Numbered from the stretch's first letter, positions 21,301 to 33,700 are shown. The stretch: 64,000 nucleotides of DNA from Onthophagus taurus (GCF_036711975.1 NC_091976.1:23560001-23624000); one strand, 5' to 3'. Numbers and translations: made by a program. The notes: generated by a model from the letters alone, not told the origin.

Positions 21301-24300
21301 GGAATATCCCAGTTAGCGCAATGTGGTCAACTAGGAGACCTTCCAGAACTCCCAGCCCCGGACGAACAACGACTTCAAAAAGCGGCGGCACTTCTTCAAC
21401 AACGATTAGTTTTTCGTCAGTGGTTGTCCAAAAACAATCTTCAACATCATTATCCGAGGCTGTTAAGTTTAGAAGTCGCCAGTTTGGAGGATGTTTATTG
21501 GTTCGAAGATAACAAAGCGCGAGTTGCTCTTCAAAAAGACTTTACGCAATGGTCTGGAGCTCGGCAATCTTTACCCATCGATAAGCAACGTTTAGAAGCT
21601 TTGAAAGCTGATCTTTGGAGTGAAGTGGTTAAATCGAGTAATCATCAAGACGCATGGACATGGGGTTTGTAAAAATAATTAAATAATAAAATAATTCTTT
21701 TGTTATTAAAAAATAAAATTAGGTGGAATGCTCGTGGTGTCCGTTTCGGTCGCTGGGTTGGTTACTTTAGCAGCGATGACCCAACCTTCATTAGCACCGG
21801 AAGCAAAACATTCCCTACTTCAATACGTCACCGGAAAATATCTCCTTCCTTCAAATTGTAAAGTGGTTTTTCATTGGAACGATCCTTGTCCTGTGGGACA
21901 CACCGTTTCTTTTACCGTACATTTCTACCAGCGCAACGGACAGCCTTATCCCATCTGTGATACCGATCGGCTGCTGGTAGATGTTTCAGAAGGAACCAGA
22001 AAGGTAAAAAAATCTTAAATTTCCGTTGAAAAACATCCGGTATTGTAAAAGTTTTCAGACTATCGAACGGGATGTTCGAGATATAGCAGGCGGCTTTTGT
22101 GACCTTTGCAACAGCCGTTGCCAACTTTTAAGATTTGTATTCCCCGGCTGAAGCCAATTTCGTCTCATCTCAAATTAGGGAAAATGTTATGCTGTCAGCA
22201 ACTAAATATTATAAATATATATTTCATTTTTGTTGAGCCAACCCAACCGGTTTCATCCTATTTAATCATCATCAGCTAAAATGATCTAAAATCTTGTTTT
22301 GAAGTATATGAGAGTGATGTTTAAGTTTACAAAATATTTATTAGAATCGTTCGTTTAAAAAATAAATTTTCTCAAGGCAAAATAATAAACAAACGCGCTG
22401 CTCTTACTTCCCCAGTCATTGCCGCGTACACAACACACAAATCGAGTGCATGCGACGACGACAAAAGTCCTCCAACGCGTACGGCAACACAATCGCAGTT
22501 TCCGTCCTATTGAACGCAACGGTGTGTGTTATGTGCATTTATCTTTTATTAATCTGGATTCACTACAATTCAACGATTAAACGCCGCCGAGAAAATATTT
22601 AAATAAAAAAAAATGTTCAAACCAACCGGGTTCGTATTTAAAAATATTCTCTTTGTTTCTTTGAAAGTGAAATATGCCACCTTAACGCGTGAAACATATT
22701 TTGAATAAATAAGTATTTGAATAATACTTTCGTCACGCTTACGTAGTTTGCGTGCACCGTTTTCCTAATACAAATAACCGATAATTGATCGATTAATTAC
22801 AATAAAAAAATACAAATAAAATTAAGTATTAAATAAATTTGTTTTAGATGGCTATTATAACGGAATTGGGATCACCGACAGATCCAAATAGCGCAAATCA
22901 AGCAAGAATAAAATTTACAGTTCGACAGGCTGGACAATACTGTGTAACTGTGATGGTTGGAAGTCAACACGTTGCAGGAAGCCCTTTTCATAGATCCTTT
23001 ACACCGGGTCAAACAGATCCCCAAAGAACCGTCGTCATCAGATATTGCAGTACGATCGTTTGTACGGCAAATATCGGCCACGTTTTATACGTCGAACCTC
23101 GAGACGAGTACAGCAATTTATGCACTTTCGGCCCTAAAGATGATCCAACACAGGTTTTTTTATTTAAAACCTCATTGTATCCCATCTTTGATTTGTCTTT
23201 GTCGTTTAGGGCTACGAAGTTATAATAAATCAATTAGGTTACGCTAACGAAGATGAAAGATCTGATATTTTAGGAGCAAACTACTCGGTTTTAATTGATT
23301 ACGATTGGATTACACAAAGAGTTACTGTCCAATTTAAGTTTTTGAATGAGGGATGTTTCCATGCTACCATAAGATATAATGGTTCAGAGTTAAATAATGG
23401 GGATTTTGATATTATTGTACTTAACAGTGAGTTTTTTTTATTAATAGTTTAAATTTCGTTGTAACAATACAACCCTCAACTTCATCCCCACCATTTAATA
23501 ACATTACATTATATCACTAATAATAACTGTAAGTGCAAATTTTAATTCTATATATGTCTTAAGATCGTCTCAGGCATTTCTAGACTGTAAAATCCCTATA
23601 TATAATTCCTGACATTCCCTAGCAAAGCTCCGGCCTCTTACAAGATCATATTTGTTATTTATCAACATCGTCTTTGATATCGCTAAACTTCATCCCTGAT
23701 ATCTCTCAACATCTTTCCTAATATCCTCCAACATTCTTTATGGCATCACTATACATTGTCCCTGATATGTCTCAATGTATTATGTGGCATCTCTTAATAA
23801 TGCTTTGGTCACCTTAAAGTGTTGAAGCATCATTTATTAAAATTAGCCTTGGTATCTCATCCTCTTTAATATTTTCCAACATCATCCCTAGTTTTCCTAA
23901 ACTACTCTTAACATCGACCATGACAATGTTCAGGATTTCCTCAAAATCTTTATTATCATTTATAAATATCATTCTTGATATCATGAAACATCATCCTCCA
24001 TATCATTGCCTGATGTTCCTCAACTTCATCATTATCCCTATTATCTCCCAACATCATCTGGTCTTCTTCTATTGTCTATTGCTGTCTCAACATTGCCCTG
24101 TAATATCACTGTCCTGAGTTTTGTTAAAATCATGATCATCTATCAACATAGTCCCTGCTATCGGTAAATATTATACCTGCTATCTTTCAACAATTTTGTT
24201 GGCTTTCCTCAACATCATCCCTGATACCTCTCAAAATCGTCTGTGATAGCGCTTAACATTTTTGCCCATCAACATCGTCCATCAGCATCCATCATACATG

Positions 24301-27300
24301 ACAACGCAATCCTTAATAACTCTGAAAATCTTCTGACACCGTTTAAAATCTTTGTCCATCTCCCACAACATCGTCCAATGTCATCCCTCAATATTATCAC
24401 TGACGTCTAACAGTATAATCCCTGACATCTCTAATATCATAACTGCTTTCTCTCAAAGTAGATATCTGATATCGTTTAACATGTTTGGCCATCTCCCACA
24501 ACATCGCTCAATGTCATCCCTCAATATTATCCCTAACATCTAACAATATAATCCCGACATCTCTTACATTATACTGCTTTCTCTCAAAATAGATCTCTGA
24601 TATCGTTTAACATCTTTCGCCATCTCGCTCAACATCGTACAACAACATCTGACAACGTAATTCTTGATAACTCTCAAAATAAATCTCAGATATCGTTCAA
24701 AATCTTTGTCTATCTTCCTCAATATTACGTTTTTGATATTGTTTCCAGTACCTTCAAGGTCACTGATTACAAATACGTACGTAGTTTTGCCGGATCAAGT
24801 TAACTGTTTGAAATATCTTATTTATATAGAGCCTTGGGTGGAGATGCAGGTCGTTTGTCTTCCTGGATTAGTCCGGAAAATATGTATAATAGGCATCTAC
24901 TCGCTGTCGGCTGGGAGCTCTATCAACGATCACAACCTTTCTGAAGATTCAATCCTGTTTAAATTTGTTCCCAACACTTCTTCATTCCTGCTTATTTCTT
25001 AACTGGGATGGTCTAGACTACCGCGTTATGAGCCTCAACCCAGATTTTCCAGGGATTTAAGAGACACAATCGGCACCGTTCACTCAGCCATTTGTAAGGA
25101 GTTATTCATTATTTCCAGACATACGTGTGAATTGAATCTGCTTACACACCCTAGACTTGTATAGGAGTTCCAAGGCTGAAATAACCTCCATTTGTGGAAA
25201 CGTAAGATCTTCCGTACTGAGCTGTTTGGCGGGATAATCCAGAAAAATGAATCCAAACAAATCCCATCGAAGTGAATTTTTGAATTTTCTAATACTTGTT
25301 TAAAAATTGATACGCTAGGCACTCCGCTTCCTAAGGGCTTGCATGACATCCCTCAATATAATGACATCTAACAATATAATCCCTGATATCTCCAACATAA
25401 TATATCTCTCTCATTGTTTAACATCTTTGCCCATCATCCCTGATACCTCTCATAATCGTCTCTGATATCGTTTAATATCTCTGCCCATTTCGCTCAACAA
25501 CATCCTTTAATATTATACCTCACGTCTGACATTGCAATTCTTGATAACTGCCAAAATCTTCTGATATCTGGGTTATCTTTTTTTTTTATTTGTTTTGGTT
25601 TACTTTATGGTTAGGTTGGATTGGCTTAAACTTTGCTTTGTGATTGGATTCAGTTCTCTAACCAATACAAACCAACAAGTCTTAACTTTGAAGTACAATG
25701 TGTTGTGATGGTTTCTGTAAGGCTTGCATTGCTTTGGGGTTGTGTTGCTTTATGGATTTTGTGAGATTATTTCATGATTGATTTGGTTTAGAATAGGATG
25801 ATTCTATAGTTAAGTTTCTTTGAGGTACGTTTGGGTCGGGTTGGCATGCTTTGGGCTATCTTGGTTTACCATGTGCTTGGGTTGGGTTGGTTTAAAGGTA
25901 GGTTTGTGGTTGGATTCAGTACTCTAAGCAACACAACGTGTCTACTTTAATGTACAATGTGTTGTTATAGTTTCTGTTAGGCTTTCATTGCTTTGGGGTT
26001 GTGTTCTTTATGGGGTTTGTGGAATAACTTGGTGATTGACTTACTTTGGTGCTTGATTGGCTTGTTTTGACAACAGAGAAAGATAGAAAACATTGTCCAA
26101 TTCCTTCCTGACATCTTAAAACATAATCCCTGATATCTATCAACATTTCCCTGGCCTGTCTCAATATCTTCCTTTCCATTTATAAACACCATCTTTAATA
26201 TCGCTAAATATCATATCTAATACCTTTTAACATCTTCGCTGGCCTTCCTCAACATATATGGCAAGCCTTTATATTGTCCATTTCTCCACATAATCTCTTA
26301 TAACTCTACGTTATGCCTGAAATCATTTCTGATATCTTTCAACATCAACTCAATTTTATCTGCCAATACATAATCCCTGACATCTTTTAACATCTACCCG
26401 GTCCCTCAATATCTTTCTCACCATCTATATCTACATCTAATATCACCCTTGACATCGGTAACCGTCACACCAGACATCTCTCAATAAGATCACCTATATC
26501 TTTCAAAATATATGTCTTCCAAGTTAGTCATTCTTCCTCTTCATCATCCTTCCACATTGTCTATAGTATCGCTCAACATCGTCCTTGATATCCTTCATCG
26601 CCATCAGCGCCCAAAAATGTTTTTTAATGAATAAAATTATTTATTAGGTGCCGATTCAACTCTAGTCCATAAAAATGTCGCGTCCAAAAACCATAACATC
26701 TGTTACGAAGCGAAACTGTTAGGTTTGGACGGTGAAAAAATATTAAAACCAAAACGGGTTCTTTGTTACGTATCGCCGAAACAGTTAATAATCAAGGAAT
26801 TGATACTAAAATTTATACCAAAGAGGCTTTACACATTTAGATTATGTCCGTCGACCAAGATTTATTTCGCAAAAGAAATCGTGCCAGCGAAACAAAACGA
26901 AAGTTTGGACAGCGTCTTTTACATCGACGACGGTTGTCAGCCAAAAATTGAGTTAACATCGAAAGAGAGAATTGTGATAGCTGCGACTTTTGCGCAATTT
27001 TTATTGAAAAATATGGGTGGGTCGGAAACGTTTAAAGATAAACAAGATTTTTTTTATCACGAGGTTAGAAAATATCACGATAAACATTATCAACATCATG
27101 AAAAAGTTAGTTTGAAAGTGAATAGATCGAAACTTTTAGAGTCGAGTATGAAATTGACAAAAAATTTTTCTTCAAACGATTGGTGTAAAAGCTTTGATAT
27201 TTGTTTCGTTGGTGAACAAGGTCTCGATTGGGGTGGTTTACGACGGGAATGGTTCGAATTAATTTGTGCTGAATTATTCGATTCCCGAAAAGGTTTATTT

Positions 27301-28334
27301 ACAAGTTTCCACGAAGGCCAACAATCTTTAGTCCATCCAAATCCAAGAAGGCCACCTCATTTAAAACTAAGACATTACGAATTTGCCGGAAAAGTTGTCG
27401 GGAAATGTTTGTACGAAAGCGCTTTGGGCGGATCTTATCGACAACTTGTAAGGGCAAGATTTACAAGATCTTTTTTGGCCCAAGTTATCGGGTTAAGAGT
27501 ACATTATAAATATTTCGAACAAGATGACCCAGATTTGTATCTCTCGAAAGTAAAATATTTATTGGATAATGATGTAGATGATCAAATCGACACTGAATTA
27601 TATTTCGTCGAGGAAGTTTACGATAATAACGGGAGACTTTTAAAAACGGTCGAATTAATACCGAACGGATCAAAAATTAAAGTTAAAAATCAAACCAAAC
27701 ATCAATATTTAGATGCTTTAGCACAATTCCGATTGGCAACTACGATTAGGGCCGAATTGGAAGCATTTTTAAAAGGCCTAAATGATTTAATTCCAGATAA
27801 TTTGTTAAGTATTTTCGACGAAAATGAATTGGAAGTAAGTAATCTTATTGATGATGATTTAATTTAAAACTTTAAAACCCATTTAATTAATAATATTTGT
27901 CGTTATTGGCCTTTCAGTTACTTTTATGCGGCACCGGACATTATTCGATAGCCGATTTTAAAGCGAATCACATTGTAAATGGAAATTCGCCGGAATTTCG
28001 GAGAGTTATTGGTTGGTTTTGGACCGCTATCAGTAATTTTACGCAAGAAGAAATGGCGAGGTTGCTTCAATTTACAACGGGATGTTCTCAATTACCTCCA
28101 GGTGGATTTAAAGAGTTGAGTCCTAGGTTTCAATTAACAGCAGCCCCAACTTTTGGAAATTTACCAACAGCACACACATGGTATATCAAAAAATTAATTT
28201 TTAATTTCAAAATTTGATTTATTCCTTTTAGTTTTAATCAATTGTGCTTGCCGGATTATGATAGCTATGAAAAATTTGAAAAAAGTCTTTTGTTGGCGAT
28301 AAGTGAAGGGACGGAAGGTTTTGGAATGGTTTGA
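15325..28334 (+). CDS. AREL1: AREL1-type HECT E3 ubiquitin ligase
   Basis: Eight exons join in frame: 15325-15511, 21302-21664, 21723-22003, 22848-23153, 23210-23426, 26648-27834, 27918-28180 and 28232-28334, for 968 residues. Human AREL1 (823 residues) ubiquitinates IAP antagonists such as SMAC and HTRA2 and blocks apoptosis. The C-terminal HECT domain is clear: DWGGLRREWFELIC, YEFAGKVVGKCLYES, FTRSFLAQVIGLR, FDENELELLLCGTG, LLQFTTGCSQLPPGGF and catalytic LPTAHTCFNQLCLPDYDSYE, ending GFGMV. The middle has a filamin-type repeat (GQYCVTVMVGSQHVAGSPFH) and VLCYVSPKQ. The N-terminal part has hydrophobic segments near residues 10-30 and 185-205 and two SAM-like stretches (WLEENNLANYKQLF and WLSKNNLQHHYPRLLSLEV) that human AREL1 appears to lack. 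The donor of exon 2 is a weak GTTTGT, chosen because it alone keeps frame. The catalytic Cys codon is split by the last intron. Confidence 0.93.
15512..17200. other. AREL1 intron 1, first part
   Basis: No gene is recognised. A less AT-rich block at 16140-16620 holds several overlapping open frames on both strands (for example 16058-16276 plus and 16320-16562 minus) without homology. A run of GACRTTTAAAA motifs at about 15770-15815 forms small direct and inverted repeats. Confidence 0.4.
17230..17330. repeat. long perfect-like hairpin in AREL1 intron 1
   Basis: Arms 17230-17274 and 17285-17330 are reverse complements over about 45 bp with two or three differences, around a 10-bp loop. The shared core is TTTTGGGACTTACATCACAT. 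The transcript of either strand would fold into a hairpin of microRNA-precursor-like length. A short MITE is equally possible. Confidence 0.65.
17335..18960. repeat. nested tandem duplications in AREL1 intron 1
   Basis: Two levels of duplication are visible. One unit starts with GCTTTAAAACTTGAAATTTT at about 17570 and recurs, diverged, near 17966, again followed by GCTG(T/A)CGAAGACAAAGCTCA-like text and later by GTGACCACGACAACC (17846 and 18169). A second unit starts with CTCATTAATATCTTTG near 18290 and again near 18673, each time followed by TCTTGGAATTAGTTTGGTT and AATCGAAATACAACCCAAAT. Spacing is roughly 320-400 bp. Short open frames within (17716-18209) are by-products of the repeats. Confidence 0.7.
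18961..21301. other. AREL1 intron 1, distal part
   Basis: No gene is recognised. Open frames near 19342-19605, 19784-20062 and 20474-20758 lack homology. The block 20460-20960 is CpG-richer and not visibly repetitive, so it could be a conserved non-coding element. Confidence 0.4.
22004..22847. other. AREL1 intron 3, with degraded Penelope-like ribozyme remnant
   Basis: This 844-bp intron contains, on the minus strand at about 22285-22240, CTGATGATGATTAAATAGGA followed by TGAAACCGGTTGGGTTGG. The order of CTGATGA and GAAAC resembles a hammerhead core, but the flanking bases do not pair to form helix I. It is at best a decayed relative of the Penelope-type repeats. The rest is AT-rich. Confidence 0.3.
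23570..24735. repeat. 22-bp satellite array, block 1 (AREL1 intron 5)
   Basis: The sequence is built from diverged 22-bp monomers close to CAACATCATCCCTGATATCT plus CT. Reading from about 23662, successive 22-mers are CAACATCGTCTTTGATATCG.., AAACTTCATCCCTGATATCT.., CAACATCTTTCCTAATATCC.. and so on. Divergence between units is high, so the array is old. Two further blocks lie in the same intron. Confidence 0.85.
24736..25345. other. unique insert interrupting the satellite
   Basis: About 600 bp without the 22-bp period separate blocks 1 and 2. An 89-codon minus frame (25349-25080) and a 112-codon plus frame (24664-25002) are open, but I recognise no domain. It is probably an inserted mobile element or a region captured when the array grew. 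Confidence 0.4.
25346..25575. repeat. 22-bp satellite array, block 2
   Basis: The same TCTAACA-type and CCCTGATATCTC units as in block 1 resume here for about ten monomers, including TGATACCTCTCATAATCGTC and related units. Confidence 0.75.
25590..26090. repeat. T/G-rich tandem duplication, period about 263 bp
   Basis: TGGATTCAGTTCTCTAA near 25646 recurs as TGGATTCAGTACTCTAA near 25909. Each is followed by TACAATGTGTTGT, GGTTTCTGT/AGTTTCTGT and TTGCTTTGGGGTTGTGTT. The two copies are inserted between satellite blocks 2 and 3. Confidence 0.7.
26095..26610. repeat. 22-bp satellite array, block 3
   Basis: Diverged 22-bp units continue (for example AACATAATCCCTGATATCTA and ATCAACATTTCCCTGGCCTG) until shortly before AREL1 exon 6 at 26648. 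Confidence 0.75.
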
Positions 28335-29990
28335 AACGATAAATAAAGAAGAGTGATTGTGAATTTTTTAACGAAGGCATTGATTAATGTCGATTTAACA
28401 AATAAAAGGGAGGATTAAAGAAGTAACCGATATATATCATCTTTAATATCATCTTAAGCAGGTCTATTAAGGCCTAAAAGAAAACGCTTAGAATTATTAC
28501 ATTCTTCCCAGTTGTTGAAGGTTCTATTTACAAAGAAAGTGGGCAATAATTTCCTTTTTACAAGCTTTAACCAACTTTATCAAAGAAATAATAATAAATA
28601 GTTGTAGGTTTTTAATAATATAGGTACAAAGTGCACATTTTTGGACGAATACTTTGCATTTTCTTATTAAAGAACATTTCAAAACTGATATTATAAATAA
28701 AAAACGCAGACTGATAGTTGTGCTGTTAACCATAGATTTTAAAGAACTAGTCATCTTATTTAATTAGGATATTTTATTGTTATTAAAATGTTGTACTTAA
28801 TTTAGTAATCTATTTGAATTAATATTTATTTTTTTCTATTATTTTTTATATCCACAATTGTGATTAAGTTTAATACTTAATTAGTTGCGTGACATCAAAT
28901 ATGATTGTATCAAGCCTATGTATTAAGAAGGCGCGAAGAGAGTAGCCTTAAATATAGGGTTGCTAAGCAACACACGCCAAGTTAAACTATAACACCTTAG
29001 AAAATTTTAACACAATCAAATTTTAGAAATCATTTTTGAACTAAATTAACGCTAAATCATAAAACGTGGTTTAAACATCAAATTTTATCTTGAAATTTAG
29101 CATTAAAACGATAACAAATAACATTTAACCTTAATTAAAACATCAAAAATATTTAGCATTAAAACGATAACAAATAATTGCTTTTACTTACCTTAATTAA
29201 AACATCAAAAATATTATGCACTGTTTATAATAATAACTAATAAATTAATTATTATTTTAACAAATTCACTTAATCATTTCAAGCTTAAACATAACAATAA
29301 AAATAACATAACCTCAACTGTCAAAAGAAAAACGATCATAAATTAAAACAAATAACAAATAAAATTGAGTTTATGGCTCAAATCGTTATAGAGTTTTAAT
29401 CAAACGCATTGAAATTACTAATTATTAAAATAACGGTGTAATCACATCAAAAATTATTAAAATATTAAAAAAAAATTATGTTGGTAGATTTGAAAATTAA
29501 CCATTTTGTTGGCAGAAAATTGTTTAAAATTAATCAATTTTTGTTTTTAATTATAAATAGTTAAAAAAGAACATAAGAAATTGTTTATTTTCTTGGAAAT
29601 AAATGATTAAACGTTTCGTGTTAACGAAAAATTCGAGCCTATTTGACTCTACGCAACTAATTAAGATATAAAATCGTTTATATTTATTTTTTTAACGTTT
29701 TATGTACTTACCAAAACAAGTATGTGGTGGGACCAGAAATATATTTTCATTTACGTTTTTCCTTAATTTTATTTTAACATAACGTTAAATGTTTAAACGT
29801 AAATTTTATTTAAATGTCAAATTTTTAACAAAATCTACTTTACCGGCGTTTATTTGGTTGCATATACTATTAAATATGTTTAATTAACAACATTTAAATC
29901 CATTTTATTAATAAATTAGAGCAATTATTATTAACCTCTAAACTATAAAACAAATGTATTCTATACTATTTTTAGTTGGTGAATATTTGC
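28335..29990. other. AREL1 3' region and AT-rich intergenic DNA
   Basis: The AREL1 3' UTR begins here, and AATAAA-type signals (for example AACGATAAATAAAGAAG just after the stop) could terminate it. Further on, a tandem duplication of about 57 bp is visible at 29098-29215 (ATTTAGCATTAAAACGATAA twice, each with TTAATTAAAACATCAAAAAT). The motif AACATAACCTCAA lies at 29305-29317. Confidence 0.5.
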
Positions 29991-29999
29991 AGCTTTTTT

Positions 30000-30480
30000 T
30001 ATTGCCACTTCTCGCATCCCAATCGCCAGCGATTCTTATCATTCCAATCAATTCACCCAGTCCTCTCTTCTTCATCTCCACATTGATTTCCTGGATTCAT
30101 TTTTCAATTCTCTTTACTCATCCGGCGTAGATGTCCACACCATTTTAGTTGGTTTTCATTTACAGTGTCTCCAACCCATATTTCCATCGGGTTGCATTTT
30201 CTTTTCCAATGTTTTAGGGTTGAGTGGATATAGATCTTGAATATAGTGAGAGAGAGGCTGCATCCCTGTTTGACATCTTTTGTAGGAGAGAAAGCATCAG
30301 GTTGCCATTTATCAGGGCAACCCATAATTTTTGAAGCGGGACCATATACGCTTTTCTCAGATCTATATATGCAATATGTATTTCCCTTCCTTTTGAGAGC
30401 TTCTTCTCAACTAGGTGTCTAAGCGTGATTAAATTATCTACTCAAGATCTTTCCAAGTCATGACGTAATACTTAACCCTC
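30000..30480 (-). mobile_element. non-LTR retrotransposon relic, reverse transcriptase core and C-terminal end
   Basis: Minus-strand frames read HLVEKKLSKGREIHIAYIDL (RT motif A region, AYID), then DVKQGCSLSLTIFKIYI, the QGCSLSP block of LINE reverse transcriptases, and then LKWCGHLRRM, which normally lies far downstream near the C terminus. The jump from the RT block to the C-terminal block shows an internal deletion that removed the catalytic YADD region. Stops break every frame. Confidence 0.75.
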
Positions 30481-30768
30481 TGTAATTCCTCCTTCCTATT
30501 TCCTTTCTTAAAAATGTATTAAATGATAAAGATTAAATTAAAACGCACATAGATAAAGAAATAAAAACAATTTTGTTTATTATTTATTAATAATACGTTC
30601 TATATTATAAGAAAATATTTATTTCGTCGTTTCAAGATAAATAGATACCTTAAGGTTAACAATAATAAAAGTAAAATGATACAAGTACAAACGTGTTTTC
30701 TTTGACTGTTACCCACAATAAATACGTGTATAAAGTGTACATTTAGTAATAAAAGATAATAATGATAC

Positions 30769-33700
30769 TTAATCTCTTCGTTTTTTCGCCGGGATAACTC
30801 CTCGAGGTGGTAAATCAGTGGTGGATGTAGTTTTATTTCGATTACCTTTGGGGAATGCGGGCAACATAATCGTCGCTGCGTTTTGTAAAGAATCAACAAT
30901 CGTCGTCGCAGCCTGTTTCCACCATTTCTGCGCCCTTTCATGGGCTAAATCTCGTTCCAAATTCATCAAAGTCGCGCGTAAATTAACATTATCATCAGTC
31001 AATTTCGACCTTAATTTAGATAAGTTTTCAACAACGTTTTTTAATTGTTGGAGCTTTTTTTCGATTTCCGTTCGCTTCTCCTTTTCTTCGTTTAAATCTT
31101 TACTTAAAATTGTTTTTTCTTCACTTTCGTTTTGCAGCTTACTGATTAAATTCCGTTTATTTTCTTGTAAAGTTATTATATTCGCGTTGGCTTCTGCTAA
31201 ATTTTTTTCAACTACCGTTAACTGTTCTTTTAGTTTCTTTATAGCTTGACGGAATTCATCTGCCGCTTTAATATGAGCGTTAAGCTATAAAAATAAAGAA
31301 AAAGTATATTAAAAAAAAACGTTCAAACAACCTCATGAGGTTCACCTTGAAGAAATCAACATACCAAAAATAAAGAATTTCAAAACTTTCTTTATCGTTT
31401 AATTTAATACAAACGCACTTTCATTATTTCTTAGGAAAATGTGTCAAATCAAATCGATTCTTTGCGAATTATTTTATTAATTGGATTGAAAAGGTGTTAT
31501 AATATTAGATGACTCAAGGTTGCGGGTGAGTCATCGTCGTCCGAGCAACCCTTACTTTGAAATTCGCGGAATAAAGATGCTTTATAAAATCAATACATGA
31601 CTCACGCACTCATCTAACTTGAAGTTCGAAGTTCGTGAAACTCGCTCATTTACGAAACAATAAAGAAATAAAATGGGAGTGATTCCCCTTTACAAAGTCA
31701 ACAAGAAACAATACGTAATTTAACAATATGTTTGGAGTCCTTGGTGACCCAAGAAAATAATTGTATTTTATCAAATGAAGCGAGAGCAGGGAGTCCCCTC
31801 GCGTTTAACTTTTTATTTTACCTTTTCATTTAACTCAGTATTCTCGTCACGTAAACAATTATTTAAAATTATTTCTTTCGCCGCTTTCCTCTCGCAAATA
31901 GCGAATTCGCACCGAGCATTGCCCAGTTCGATTTTTAAGCTTTGATTTTTCGCCTCAACATCGGACAACGTGCGTTCTAAATTGAGGATATCGGCGCGTA
32001 ATTTTACGTTGTCTTTTTCGATCGTTTCGGCCGTCGAACGAAGATCTTCGCATTCTTTGCGTAACTCGGCGTTTTCACATGCTGAGATCGATCTTCGTCC
32101 AGCTTCGGATTCGCGCAACTTTTGTAAAACGTCCACTTGAATTTGGAGTTGGTCTACCTTGATTTAAAAGAAAGAGATTTTTTAGAATAAAGAAATATCA
32201 TGATAAATGAGTCTAGACGAATAAATTTTAAGAAGACGGTGATGCTCTATCACCAGCTCATTTATATTTAGATCGAACCAAATATAAACCGGTGCACTTT
32301 TCAAGTCATATACTATAATTAGATTTTAGATCATGGCGCAACAAGTTTCGACAAGAAAATTTTATGCAAATAAAACCAAGAGATAAGGTTCCCTAAAATA
32401 AAGATTAAACGTTAGCGTATTTTCCGGACAATTTTTTGCCAACATTAATCTACTTCCTATCTTCCCATTCTTATTATTCCATAACCGCTATTTTCCCAAT
32501 GATTTAATACAAAAACCGCAATCAAGTTTCGCTCCGTCTCTATAGCCCCAAGCTAGAATCGCTTTTTATGCAAAATAAAGTAAATGCGTCAACGGTAAAA
32601 TAGATGTGTGCCCTAACGTCACAATATAATCCGTTCAACAATTTTTATTACGTCACATTTGAAGAAATCCGACGATAGACACCTCCCGCAGTCTACACCA
32701 ACACGAGACAGGTGTATTTATAGCATTTTAATAGCACACATTACGTGTTTTTCACTCCTTTTTTTAGATTTCACATATCAATACGTACAAACACACCTAT
32801 TTGTTTGCAAATTTATTTCAAACTCGCCAATATGACGCGCGTAATATTTTTTTTTAATTGCTAATGGGGGAAAATACTAACAACAACAATTACAAATGGT
32901 TAAACACCATCGTTTAAACTTATTTTTTTGTTTAAATAAATTCTATTTTAAGTTGAAAACTTTTTTTAACCTTCAACACTAAAATTATTCGTTTTTACTA
33001 AAAACAATCATACTGATGACGACGTGTCATCGACGCCGAGAACGCCTCGACGCCGCCGAGCGTCGCGACGCCCGGCGTCCTTATTTTTGCATAAGGCGCC
33101 GGCGGTAACAAAACCAAACGGCGTCATCGAGGCTACCCGACGGTGAGTTATCCCTTTACATGAGGCGCCACATGCACCCTCACTTCCACCTGTCACGACA
33201 CCATAAACGCCTTTTTAAAGGAGAGTTTAAATTAACTGCAACAAAAAAAATCATTCAAAAAGAATTAATTTAATAAAAATAAATAAATAAAAGGATTTCG
33301 CCATTGAAGAAACTAAACGTCACGTCAGTGTCAAAATTTGATGATATTGAGGTTATGTTTGAAAATAAATGTTATTGCTAATGCCAACATAAAAATATTA
33401 AGGCCCTATTTTATATTTAAAAGTGATTCATTTAAAATTGATAACTTTAATTTGTTATATAACAATAAATAAATCGAAAAAACATCTTGAAGAAGTAACT
33501 ATTAAAGGAACAACAATTAAAAATAAGGAATATAAAACATTTTTATAATTGTATCAAATGTCAAAATTGATGTGTTCAACCTAACCTTAAAAAAAATCTT
33601 AATGTAACCTCCTAAGCCGTAAAATACAGTAAAAGATAGCAAATTTTAGTAAATATCTCAAAGTTAATATCTACAATTCAAGTGATTCAAGTGTCGGCAG

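Noticed and set aside
22240-22290. Second hammerhead-like core on the minus strand
   Set aside because: CTGATGA and GAAAC are in order, but helix I and helix II cannot form, so I kept it only as a possible decayed remnant.
30818-31249. 143-codon plus-strand frame
   Set aside because: Antisense shadow of the last exon of the coiled-coil gene, which has splice sites and heptads on the other strand.
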